Source of the DNA: Segetibacter sp.
GTDB lineage: Bacteria > Bacteroidota > Bacteroidia > Chitinophagales > Chitinophagaceae
Direction of reading: 5' to 3'
Assembly: GCA_028288485.1 (NCBI GenBank)
Contig: JAQBNO010000103.1
Span: forward strand, 1 to 56,666
Length of the DNA stretch: 56,666 nt
Part shown: piece by piece, positions 7,793-17,067 of the stretch
Numbering within the stretch: the stretch's first letter is position 1
How the letters are laid out: each line of letters starts with the position of its first letter
Notes under the pieces: generated by a model
Databases searched by the model: none
What the model was told of the DNA's origin: nothing
What the model saw: the letters and a program-made list of their open reading frames with translations, nothing else
Program-made: the position numbers and the translations under genes

Positions 7793-10700
7793 ATGCAAAG
7801 AGTTTTACTCATCTTCCTGTTTTTTGCTCTAGCAAAAGCGGAAGCTCAAAACAAAGTCATAACGGGAACCGTAAAAGATGATCAGGGCCCGCTACCAGAT
7901 GTTTCAATAGCAATCGAAGGATCTGCAACCGGAACCCGGACTGCTAAAGACGGCAGCTTTAGGATTGCCGCTTCTCCTAATTCTACTTTAGCGTTGTCTT
8001 TTGTAGGTTATCTGACAAAAAAAGTAACCGTTACCGAAAAGTCGGAGTATAGTATTGTAATGACACATGATGATAAAAAGCTGCAGGATGTTATTGTAAC
8101 AGCTTTAGGCATATCCCGTGAGAAAAAATCTCTCGGCTACGCAGCACAAACCATTTCCGGTGATGATATAAGTACGGTAAAAACCGGCAACATTGTTAAC
8201 GCTTTAAGCGGTAAAGCTGCCGGGGTTCAGATCAAGCGGAACACAAACATGGGTGGCTCCACTAACATTGTAATTCGTGGAAACAAGTCGCTCACCGGTG
8301 ACAACCAGGCATTGTTTGTAGTTGACGGTGTTCCTGTAAACAACTCCAACTTTAATACCTCGGGGCAGCAATCGAACAGCGGTGGATTCGACTATGGCAA
8401 CATGGCTTCAGATATCAATCCTGACGATGTTGAATCGATGACGGTTTTAAAAGGAGCAGCAGCAACAGCCTTGTATGGTTCAAGAGCTGCGAATGGCGCC
8501 ATTATCATTAGCACTAAGAAAGGTGCTAAAAGAAACAAAGTAACAATATCTGTTAACTCGGGTGTAACTGTAGGCTCCATCATCAAATCTACTTTTCCAA
8601 CCTTCCAGGATAAATACGGGGTTGGATATGGATCAGTGTACGGACCTAATGCGAACGACTTTTTTGTATCTGCAGATATTGATGGAGACGGCGTTGCCGA
8701 ATATCCTGTTACCCCGGGTAATACCTATGGTTCTTACGGCGCTCCCTTCGATGCCAACCTAATGGTGTATCAATGGGATGCATACGATCCTGAATCTCGA
8801 AATAATATGAAGAAGACACCGTGGGTAGCTCCTAAAAACGGACCGATTACTTTCTTCGAAACTCCGGTGACTACCACAAACAATCTTGCTGTAGCAGGCA
8901 GTAATGACATGGGAAGTTACAGGCTGTCGTACACGAACTTTTACCAAAAAGGTTTGCTGCCCAATGGCAATATCAAAAGAAACAACGTCGCGTTTAACGG
9001 CATTTACAAATTAACCGATAAATTAACGGCTTCTGTAAGCGGAAACTATGCAAACACTGCGGGACGTGGTCGTAATGAAACCGGTAACGAATCAGGCGGT
9101 AACGGGGGTAATGTTGTATCGGTTTTCAGACGTTATTGGGTTGCCAACGTCGATGTTCAGGAGTTAAAAGAAATGTACTTTAAAACCGGGAGGAACATTA
9201 CGGGTTTTACAAATGGAACAATCGATAACCCGTACTGGACCCGTTACGAAAACCAGGAGTCCGACGACAGAAGGCGGCTTTTTGGTAACGTAGGTTTGAA
9301 ATATAACCTCACCAACTGGCTAAATGTTGAAGGAAGGATTTCCTTGGATACCTACACCTTCTTACAGGAAGAAAGAAGGAACAACGGAACCCTCCCCGCC
9401 GTTGGACGCTACATCCGTAACAACGTGAACTTCAGCGAATCGAACTACGACCTGATGGTGCATTTCAACAAGAACATTTTAACCGACTTAAATGTGAGCG
9501 GCGTAGTTGGAACCAATATCAGAAGAAACGACTACAACTCCGTTTATGCTGAAACAAATGGCGGACTTGTGTTGAACCGCCTGTTCTCTTTATCTAACTC
9601 TAAAGATCTGCCTGCAGCCCCAGTAGAAAGAGCTGAAAAGATAGGAGTTGACGGATATTATGGCGCGGTTTCGCTGGGGTATAACAATATGTTGTACCTG
9701 GACGTGACCGGAAGAAGCGATCACTCTTCAATGTTACCTGCTGAAAACAGTACCTACTTCTATCCTTCTGTTGCCACCAGTTTCATCTTTTCAGAACTAA
9801 TTAAGAACACTGCTCTTTCTTATGGTAAAGTAAGATTGAACTACGCGGAAGTGGGCAGTAGCGGTCAACCCAACACGTTGGTTGACGTGTTGGAGAAACC
9901 TACACCTTTCGGATCTGCTCCTTTATATGCAGTAAGTGCAGCCAAAAGAAACGCAACGCTTTTACCCGAAAAAACCCAAAGCATCGAAGCCGGTGTTGAA
10001 ATGTCATTCTTTAAAAGAAGAATAGGAATTGATTTCTCTGTTTACAAAACCAACACGAAAAACCAGATCATGCCTGTAGCGGTTTCTACAGCTTCGGGAT
10101 ATGCATCTAAGTGGGTAAACGCCGGTGAGGTTGAAAATAAAGGCATAGAGGTAGCATTGAACGGCACACCCGTAAAAACATCAAAGTTCAGTTGGGATGT
10201 AACTGTAAACTGGGCCAATAACAGGAGTAAGGTTTTATCACTCTTTGATGGCGTTAACAACTTGCAATTGGGATCGGTAATGGGTGTTACGGTGAATGCC
10301 GCTATTGGTCAGCCTTACGGTGCATTAATGGGGACGGACTTCATTTATGTAAACGGACAAAGAGAGATCAACCAAACTACCGGCGAGTATAAACGAACCA
10401 GCACCTCCAACAATATTATCGGAAACATTACACCCGATTGGAATGGCGGTATCAGCAACAGGTTCGGCTACAAAGCCTTTAGCCTAAGCTTCCTGGTCGA
10501 TATGCAAAAAGGCGGCGACATATTCTCGTCCGACATCAGCACCGGTAACCGTTCAGGGCTTTATGATTATACTGCCGGAGTAAATGAACTGGGCAAGCCC
10601 ATTCGTAACTCATTGGCAAACGGAGGTGGAATTATACTCGAAGGCGTTGATGCATCGGGCAAACCCAATACGGTTCGCACAGCAATGGACAACTACACCA

Positions 10701-10990
10701 ACGCTTTGGGTAGCGTAAAAGCTCCACAGGCATACTTCATATTCGACGCATCTTATGTGAAATTAAGAGAAGTTTCATTCTCCTATAATCTGCCTACAAA
10801 ACTGCTTTCCAAAGCTAAAATAACAGCAGCGCAGTTATCGATCATCGGTTCTAACCTGTGGATCATTCATAAAAACTTGCCGTTCGCTGATCCTGAAGCA
10901 GGCGCTAGTTCGGGCAACTTACAGGGTGGCCAAACGGGTGTACTCCCAACAACCCGCGATATGGGTATCAACCTTAAACTTACATTCTAA
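7793..10990 (+). CDS. SusC/RagA-family TonB-linked outer-membrane transporter
   Basis: 1065 aa, normal SusC length. Signal peptide (about 1-18, cleavage near AEA), carboxypeptidase-D-like regulatory domain (about 22-95, VITGTVKDDQG to FVGYLTKK), then a TonB plug containing the SusC signature ending DGVPVNN and the block VLKGAAATALYGSRAANGAI, followed by a long beta-barrel that ends in phenylalanine (LKLTF). It imports ligands across the outer membrane with the SusD lipoprotein encoded 12 nt downstream. The six peptidase/amidohydrolase genes that follow suggest oligopeptides rather than glycans as cargo; no glycoside hydrolase is nearby. Confidence 0.96.
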   Translation: MQRVLLIFLFFALAKAEAQNKVITGTVKDDQGPLPDVSIAIEGSATGTRTAKDGSFRIAASPNSTLALSFVGYLTKKVTVTEKSEYSIVMTHDDKKLQDVIVTALGISREKKSLGYAAQTISGDDISTVKTGNIVNALSGKAAGVQIKRNTNMGGSTNIVIRGNKSLTGDNQALFVVDGVPVNNSNFNTSGQQSNSGGFDYGNMASDINPDDVESMTVLKGAAATALYGSRAANGAIIISTKKGAKRNKVTISVNSGVTVGSIIKSTFPTFQDKYGVGYGSVYGPNANDFFVSADIDGDGVAEYPVTPGNTYGSYGAPFDANLMVYQWDAYDPESRNNMKKTPWVAPKNGPITFFETPVTTTNNLAVAGSNDMGSYRLSYTNFYQKGLLPNGNIKRNNVAFNGIYKLTDKLTASVSGNYANTAGRGRNETGNESGGNGGNVVSVFRRYWVANVDVQELKEMYFKTGRNITGFTNGTIDNPYWTRYENQESDDRRRLFGNVGLKYNLTNWLNVEGRISLDTYTFLQEERRNNGTLPAVGRYIRNNVNFSESNYDLMVHFNKNILTDLNVSGVVGTNIRRNDYNSVYAETNGGLVLNRLFSLSNSKDLPAAPVERAEKIGVDGYYGAVSLGYNNMLYLDVTGRSDHSSMLPAENSTYFYPSVATSFIFSELIKNTALSYGKVRLNYAEVGSSGQPNTLVDVLEKPTPFGSAPLYAVSAAKRNATLLPEKTQSIEAGVEMSFFKRRIGIDFSVYKTNTKNQIMPVAVSTASGYASKWVNAGEVENKGIEVALNGTPVKTSKFSWDVTVNWANNRSKVLSLFDGVNNLQLGSVMGVTVNAAIGQPYGALMGTDFIYVNGQREINQTTGEYKRTSTSNNIIGNITPDWNGGISNRFGYKAFSLSFLVDMQKGGDIFSSDISTGNRSGLYDYTAGVNELGKPIRNSLANGGGIILEGVDASGKPNTVRTAMDNYTNALGSVKAPQAYFIFDASYVKLREVSFSYNLPTKLLSKAKITAAQLSIIGSNLWIIHKNLPFADPEAGASSGNLQGGQTGVLPTTRDMGINLKLTF

Positions 10991-11002
10991 AAAAGAAAAG
11001 TC

Positions 11003-12427
11003 ATGAAAAAATTATCTATAATTCTGTCTTTATTTTTTCTAGCCTCGTGCTCAAAAGATCTGGAATCTTTAAACACAAACATCAAGGACGCCACTTCAGC
11101 CTCCGGAGAATCATTCTTCAACATGGCTTCTAAAAACATGGCCGATGCCATGCATGGTATCACCTACGGATCCGGTGGTTCTCCCTGGGAAACAACAAGG
11201 TTACTTGCACAGCAAATCTCCTCAGTTACCTACAACGAAGGAACTACCTATTACTCACAATTCACCTGGACCAGCGTATACCGAGGCGTTTTGAAAAACC
11301 TGGACGAAAGTGCAAAAGTAACCGCAGCAACTCCTACCGTTGGCGCAGCAGGATTGGTAAGACAAAAGAACCAACTGGCGATAACCGAGATCATGACAGT
11401 CTTCGCTTACTCAACGCTTGTTGAATCTTTCGGTGACATTCCCTATAACGAAGCAGTTAATATCGACAATGTTCTTCCCAAGTACGACGAAGCAAAAACG
11501 GTGTACACCGACCTGCTGAAAAGACTAAGCACTGCTATCAACAATCTTGATGTTACAGGCAAAAGCTTCGACGCCGACATCATTTATAAAGGAAATGTGG
11601 CAAGCTGGAAAAAGTTTGCCAACTCCCTTAAACTGAAAATGGGCATGCGTATTATTGATGCTGATCCAACGCTTGGTTCAGCAACGGTGATTGCCGCCGC
11701 ACCTGGTGCATTTACTTCCAATGCCGACAATGCCGTTTTCCGCTACCTTGTTTCACCGCCTAATATGAACCCGCTTTGGACAAGCCTGGCTGTTGGTAAC
11801 AGAAGAGATTTGGTTGCAGCAAAACCGTTTGTTGATTTAATGAATGCAACCAACGATCCCCGTCGCCCCATATTTTTCACCAACGTAAATGGCGCTTATA
11901 TCGGCGCTCCTTCCGGTGTGGTTGTAACATACGAATCGTACTCTCGCTTTAGCGACAGGTTCTACCAACCCGATTTACCCGGTATTATTATGGACTATGC
12001 AACTGTTGCATTTTTGCTGGCCGAGGCTGCCGAACGCTCTATTATCAACACACCTGCAAGGGCCGCCGCTCAATACGAAAAAGCCATTACTGCTTCATTC
12101 GATTACTACGGCGTTGGCTCTTCTGTGGCTGAGTACTTAAAACAGTCCGAAGTGGATTATACTACAGCTAAAGGCAGCTGGAAAGAAAAGATCGGCAAGC
12201 AAAAATGGCTCGCACTTTTCAACCAGGGTTTCGAAGCCTGGACAGAATACAGACGCCTCGATTATCCCGCGCTGGCTGCTCCTCCCGGATCTTTCATCAA
12301 TGTTGTTCCTAAAAGATTAACCTATCCCATAAGCGAGCAAACCCTTAACGGCGCCAATTATAAATCCGCTTCTGCTGCCGTTGGAAACGACCTGATGACA
12401 ACCAGGTTATTCTTTGACAAATACTAG
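11003..12427 (+). CDS. SusD/RagB-family nutrient-binding lipoprotein
   Basis: 474 aa. Lipoprotein signal with lipobox LASC near residue 16, so lipid-anchored at the outer membrane. Sequence style (NTNIKDAT near the N-terminus, FAYSTLVESFGDIPYNEA, FLLAEAAERS, EAWTEYRR) fits the SusD-like lid family with TPR-type helices. It would cap the SusC barrel and bind the substrate. The 12-nt gap to susC indicates one transcript. Substrate specificity cannot be read from the sequence. Confidence 0.93.
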   Translation: MKKLSIILSLFFLASCSKDLESLNTNIKDATSASGESFFNMASKNMADAMHGITYGSGGSPWETTRLLAQQISSVTYNEGTTYYSQFTWTSVYRGVLKNLDESAKVTAATPTVGAAGLVRQKNQLAITEIMTVFAYSTLVESFGDIPYNEAVNIDNVLPKYDEAKTVYTDLLKRLSTAINNLDVTGKSFDADIIYKGNVASWKKFANSLKLKMGMRIIDADPTLGSATVIAAAPGAFTSNADNAVFRYLVSPPNMNPLWTSLAVGNRRDLVAAKPFVDLMNATNDPRRPIFFTNVNGAYIGAPSGVVVTYESYSRFSDRFYQPDLPGIIMDYATVAFLLAEAAERSIINTPARAAAQYEKAITASFDYYGVGSSVAEYLKQSEVDYTTAKGSWKEKIGKQKWLALFNQGFEAWTEYRRLDYPALAAPPGSFINVVPKRLTYPISEQTLNGANYKSASAAVGNDLMTTRLFFDKY

Positions 12428-12847
12428 ATAAGTAGCGGACAGCTAATATGAAAACAACCCCGGTAACCCATATGTATGGTCGCCAAATACAAGATGTGTT
12501 ACTCTTTCTCCAAATCATATTTTTATCAGATACAGTTTTTTGGGAGCCAGCCGCAGACCTGCCATCAGCTTTACTTGCGTCGCACACTTGTACTTTTTTT
12601 TTCACTAATCAGCAATCAATGTTGCTGAGCCAAGTCTTCGTTGCTGCTTTTTGGTTTTGGCGTACAAGTGAGTGACACAACGATGACGCCATAAAAAACT
12701 GCGGTTCGTAACTAAAAAAAAGTTTTCTTAAAGCAAACAGCATCAAATCACAAAATTATAGTTCACAGATCACAAACTCATAGATCCAAAATCAGAAATC
12801 TAAAAATCAGCGCTCCCAAAATCAGCAATCACAGATCATCCGTCAAC
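12428..12847. other. Intergenic region between susD and the first S9 peptidase
   Basis: 420 nt with repeat element 2 (12575-12680) and, at about 12740-12840, a degenerate micro-repeat tract built on variants of AAATCAGAAATC and ATCACAGATC. No gene supported. Confidence 0.6.
12575..12680. repeat. Interspersed repeat element 2 (inverted ends)
   Basis: Left end TTGCGTCGCACACTTGTAC (12575-12593) and right end GTACAAGTGAGTGACACAA (12662-12680), 106 bp, the same length and end order as element 1. The preceding bases CAGCTTTAC are also shared with element 1. The interior differs and includes an AGCAA-TTGCT type hairpin. Confidence 0.8.
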
Positions 12848-15247
12848 ATGAAAAAAACGTTCTCTATATTTTTATTCTTTTCTGTAAGTGTATCCTTCGC
12901 GCAGCAAAATTCCTCTTCGCTTACCGTAGAAAAGATTATGCGCGATGCAAAGTGGATGGGCGTTTCTCCCTCTAACCTGCAGTGGGATCAAAACAGCGGT
13001 ACTTTATATTTCAACTGGAACCCGGAAGGCGAAATCCGCGATCCGCTGTACCAGGTAACACCTGTTAATACGAAACCACAAAAAGCTACCGAAGCCGTAA
13101 AAAAAACCCTTACAAAAGGTGCTGTTGTTTATTCCAAAGACCGTTCAAAAGCGCTCTTTGAGCGTAATGGCGATATCATTATTCAGAATGTAAAAAGCGG
13201 GCAGGAAACCCCGCTCACAGCTACTACTGAAAAAGAAAGTAACCCGTTGTTCAGTAAAGATGAGAGCAAGGTAATATTTCAGAAAGCTGACAACTTGTTT
13301 AGCATTTCAATTGCAGGTGGAATGTTAACTCAATTAACCAATTTCAGCCGTGTTAAGAAAAGCAGCGAGCGGATGCTGTCTAAGCAGGATGAATGGTTAA
13401 AACAAGATCAGCTTTCTCTTTTTGAACTCATCCGCAAACAAGACAGAGACCAGAAATTAGATGAGGCAGAAAGAAAACTGGTTGAAGTAAAACGTCCGAA
13501 AGAATTGTACGTTGATGAGAAAAGTACGGTCAGTAACATCGCCATTAGCCCCAACGAAAATTTCATTACTTTCAGGATCAGCACGCAGCCCGAAACAAGC
13601 AGAAGCATTATTGTGCCCAACTACGTTACCGGCTCTGGTTACACTGAAGATATTCCGGGAAGAACAAAAGTAGGAGCAGTTTCACCCGTCTCCGAAAGTT
13701 ATATTTATGACCGGGGTCGCGACAGCATTTATTCTGTTTCGACCAGTGAAATACCAGGCATAAAAAACGTTCCGGAATTTTTAAAAGATTACCCGAAACA
13801 GTTTGAAGAACGCAGTAAAAAAAATGAAGACCGTAAGGTAACCATTAGTGCGCCAATATGGAGCCCGGATGGAAGTATGGCAGTGGTCAACATTATCTCG
13901 CAGGAAAACAAAGACCGCTGGATCATGAAACTCGACCTCGCAAGCGGCAAGCTTTCACCGGTTGATCATCAACACGATGAAGCATGGATCGGAGGACCAG
14001 GTATTGCCGGCTATTTTGGTGCGCCTAACATAAACTGGTTAGATAACAATACGATTTACTTCCAAAGTGAAGCCACAGGATATTCGCACATTTATGCAGC
14101 GAATGTAAACACCGGCGCAAAAAAACAACTCACTTCCGGGAACTACGAAGTGCAGACCTTGCGTTTATCAAACGACAAGAAAAACTTCTACTTCACCGCC
14201 AACATCGACCATCCGGGTATCACCCATTTTTATCGCATTGCCGTGGAAGGCGGAGCACCTGTAAAACTTACTACATTAAAAGGCGGTAATGAGGTAACGC
14301 TTTCACCGGATGAAAAATGGCTGGCAATCAGATACTCCTACACAACCAACCCATGGGAGCTGTATTTACAGGAAAATAAGCCTGGGGCAAAGCCAATACA
14401 AGTAACAAAATCGACTACGCCCGAATTTGAAAGTTATCGGTGGAGAGAACCTGAAATGATCACGTTCAAGAACCGTTATGGCTCTGATGTGTATGCCCAG
14501 GTGATGCGTCCATCAAAACCAGACGCCAATAAACCCGCTGTTGTATTCATACATTCGAATGGTTACTTGCAAAATGTGCACTACAATTGGAGTTACCATT
14601 TTAGGGAATACATGTTTAACAACATGCTGGTGGATAATGGTTATACCGTAATCAATATCGACTACACTGCAAGTTCAGGTTATGGACGGGAAACCCGTAC
14701 CGGCATTTATCGTCGCATGGGAGGAAAAGACCTTTCAGATTTAACAGACGGCGCAAAATTGCTGGTGGAGAAATATGGTGTAAATCCGAAAAATATCGGG
14801 CTATACGGCGGGTCTTATGGCGGCTTCCTTACCCTAATGGGAATGTTTACGGAACCAGATGTTTTTGCAGCCGGTGCAGCCTTGCGGTCTGTTACCGACT
14901 GGGCACACTATAACCCGCGTTATACAGCGAACATTCTTAATGAACCGGGCATTGATGAAAAGTCGTACAAACAAAGTTCCCCAATTTATTTCGCCGAAGG
15001 ATTGAAAGGACATCTTTTAATGACCCACGGAATTGTTGATGTGAATGTAAACTTCCAGGATATTGTACGGCTATCGCAAAGGCTGATAGAACTCGGCAAG
15101 AACAACTGGGAACTGGCCGTTTACCCTTTAGAGGATCACAACTTCGTTGAACCGTCGAGCTGGACCGACCAATACAAAAGAATTTTTAAACTGTTTGAAA
15201 CAACACTGAAAAAAGAACAACCGGTTATGTTAAGTAAAACAAATTAG
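12848..15247 (+). CDS. S9 family serine peptidase (prolyl oligopeptidase / DPP type), exported
   Basis: 799 aa. Signal peptide ending SFAQ (about 1-19), an N-terminal beta-propeller-like region (about 30-540), and a C-terminal alpha/beta-hydrolase domain. The catalytic triad reads S656 in YGGSYGGF, D731 in HGIVDVN and H764 in LEDHNF. S9 enzymes of this build cut peptides at proline or alanine from the N-terminus or internally; location is periplasmic or surface. Together with SusCD and the following carboxypeptidase and amidohydrolase it would trim imported peptides. Closest subfamily (DPP4 versus acylaminoacyl peptidase) cannot be decided by eye. Confidence 0.9.
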   Translation: MKKTFSIFLFFSVSVSFAQQNSSSLTVEKIMRDAKWMGVSPSNLQWDQNSGTLYFNWNPEGEIRDPLYQVTPVNTKPQKATEAVKKTLTKGAVVYSKDRSKALFERNGDIIIQNVKSGQETPLTATTEKESNPLFSKDESKVIFQKADNLFSISIAGGMLTQLTNFSRVKKSSERMLSKQDEWLKQDQLSLFELIRKQDRDQKLDEAERKLVEVKRPKELYVDEKSTVSNIAISPNENFITFRISTQPETSRSIIVPNYVTGSGYTEDIPGRTKVGAVSPVSESYIYDRGRDSIYSVSTSEIPGIKNVPEFLKDYPKQFEERSKKNEDRKVTISAPIWSPDGSMAVVNIISQENKDRWIMKLDLASGKLSPVDHQHDEAWIGGPGIAGYFGAPNINWLDNNTIYFQSEATGYSHIYAANVNTGAKKQLTSGNYEVQTLRLSNDKKNFYFTANIDHPGITHFYRIAVEGGAPVKLTTLKGGNEVTLSPDEKWLAIRYSYTTNPWELYLQENKPGAKPIQVTKSTTPEFESYRWREPEMITFKNRYGSDVYAQVMRPSKPDANKPAVVFIHSNGYLQNVHYNWSYHFREYMFNNMLVDNGYTVINIDYTASSGYGRETRTGIYRRMGGKDLSDLTDGAKLLVEKYGVNPKNIGLYGGSYGGFLTLMGMFTEPDVFAAGAALRSVTDWAHYNPRYTANILNEPGIDEKSYKQSSPIYFAEGLKGHLLMTHGIVDVNVNFQDIVRLSQRLIELGKNNWELAVYPLEDHNFVEPSSWTDQYKRIFKLFETTLKKEQPVMLSKTN

Positions 15248-15320
15248 AAGCAAACAAAGTATTCAGAAACTTCTGTGTTCGCTTTTGAACACTACATGAG
15301 AAAGGATGCGCGATAATATG

Positions 15321-15348
15321 CCGGTGAACGGATTGCGACGCAACGATG
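15321..15348 (-). repeat. Interspersed repeat copy, left of S10/amidohydrolase pair
   Basis: The 28 bases starting CCGGTGAACG and ending GCAACGATG match, as an inverted copy, 26 of 28 bases at 18737-18764. The inner part carries the L-type GCGACGCAA core. The two copies bracket the first S10 and amidohydrolase genes. Confidence 0.7.
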
Positions 15349-15501
15349 ATGCTATGAAAAACACTGGTTCGTATTCTAAAAGCCATGAATTAAAGCAGCG
15401 ATATTGGAGACAATAAAACGCACATCGGTCATTCTATTTCACTTGCTTACCATAACACGGCAAATTACTTTTCGATAATAATTCAAATTTTAACACCAGT
15501 A

Positions 15502-17037
15502 ATGATTGAACTAAAACGTATGAAAATTGCACAGATTAGAAAGGCGTATAAACTGGCCATTCTGATGGCTGTTACCATATCTTCCGTATCGGCTCAAACT
15601 ACGGTTCTCCCCGATTCTGCCGTTACTACCATGCACGAGGTAACGATAAAAGGGCAACGGGTTCCGTACAAAGCAACTGCCGGTATGCAACCTGTTTTTG
15701 GCGCAAAAGGCAACCCGATTGCAGGCTTGTTTTATACCTACTATGAGCGCACCGATGTAAAAGACGTTGCCACCCGACCTTTGGTAATTTCGTTCAATGG
15801 CGGCCCGGGCTCCGCCTCGGTTTGGATGCACATTGGTTATACAGGTCCGCGTGCTTTAAAGATTGACGCTGAAGGTTATCCCGTTCAACCCTACGGCATG
15901 CAGGACAACCCAAACTCTATTCTTGATATTGCTGATATCGTGTATGTCAATCCTGTAAATGTGGGGTACTCGCGACCAACGAGCGATACTGTTCGTAAGT
16001 CAACTTTTTTTGGCGTTAATGCCGACATCAAATACCTCGCTGAATGGATCGGAACATTTGTATCGCGTAAAAACCGGTGGGTTTCTCCAAAATATTTGAT
16101 TGGTGAAAGTTATGGAACCACCCGTGTTTCAGGTCTTGCCTTAGAGTTGCAAAATGCGCAATGGATGTACCTGAACGGTGTTATCCTGGTGTCGCCAACT
16201 TCATTGGGAATAGAGCGTGCAGGTCCGGTTGGTACTGCCAATATGTTACCTTATTTTGCTGCGACTGCATGGTACCATAAAGCATTAAGCGCCGATCTTC
16301 AGCAAAAAGACCTGGTAGATATGTTACCCGAAGTAGAGACGTTTACCATCAACGAACTCGCGCCGGCGCTGGCAATGGGTGGTTTTATCGAACCGCAAAA
16401 AAGGAAAGAAATTGCAGCCAAAATAGCTCATTATTCCGGCCTGTCTGAAAAGGTAATTCTTGAAAACAACCTTGCAATCAAACCCTCCTTCTTTTGGAAA
16501 GAACTGCTGCGCAGCAGAAGTTTTACAGTAGGACGCTTAGACTCCCGTTACCTTGGAATTGACAGGGAAGATGCAGGCGAAAGCCCTGATTATGCTGCTG
16601 AGCTTACTTCATGGCTGCATTCATTTACCCCCGCTATCAACTATTATCTAAAAGAAGAACTGAAGTACAAAACCGATCTGAAATATTATATGTTCGGACC
16701 GGTTCATCCATGGGCAAGAGATGGCGCGGAAGCAGATAAAACAGGTGAAAATCTGCGCCAGGCAATGGCTCAAAATCCTTACCTGAAACTGATGGTGCAA
16801 TCAGGGTATTATGATGGGGCGTGCGATTATTTCAACGCAAAATATTCGATGTGGCAAATGGATCCGAGCGGAAAACTAAAAGACAGAATGGAATGGAAAG
16901 GTTACCGGAGCGGTCACATGATGTACCTGCGTGCAGAAGACATGACTACCTCTAATGAAGACATCAGAAACTTCATTAAAAAAGCGACACCAAAACCAGG
17001 ACAGCCTGCAAAGTATAATGACACTAAAAATTTGTAA
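15502..17037 (+). CDS. S10 family serine carboxypeptidase-like protein (copy 1)
   Basis: 511 aa from ATG 15502; the ATG at 15520 gives a cleaner signal peptide (cleavage near SVSAQ) and is an alternative start. Alpha/beta-hydrolase with FNGGPGSASVW (98-108) as oxyanion region, nucleophile S203 in GESYGTT, acidic residue in GACDYFN and histidine in YRSGHMMYL: the S10 carboxypeptidase triad. It would release C-terminal residues from periplasmic peptides, and S10 enzymes can act at proline-containing ends. Thirty nt separate it from the amidohydrolase, so they are co-transcribed. By eye about three quarters of residues match copy 2 at 21258. Confidence 0.88.
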   Translation: MIELKRMKIAQIRKAYKLAILMAVTISSVSAQTTVLPDSAVTTMHEVTIKGQRVPYKATAGMQPVFGAKGNPIAGLFYTYYERTDVKDVATRPLVISFNGGPGSASVWMHIGYTGPRALKIDAEGYPVQPYGMQDNPNSILDIADIVYVNPVNVGYSRPTSDTVRKSTFFGVNADIKYLAEWIGTFVSRKNRWVSPKYLIGESYGTTRVSGLALELQNAQWMYLNGVILVSPTSLGIERAGPVGTANMLPYFAATAWYHKALSADLQQKDLVDMLPEVETFTINELAPALAMGGFIEPQKRKEIAAKIAHYSGLSEKVILENNLAIKPSFFWKELLRSRSFTVGRLDSRYLGIDREDAGESPDYAAELTSWLHSFTPAINYYLKEELKYKTDLKYYMFGPVHPWARDGAEADKTGENLRQAMAQNPYLKLMVQSGYYDGACDYFNAKYSMWQMDPSGKLKDRMEWKGYRSGHMMYLRAEDMTTSNEDIRNFIKKATPKPGQPAKYNDTKNL

Positions 17038-17067
17038 CCCCATTTCTTTACACCTCAACACCTTTCC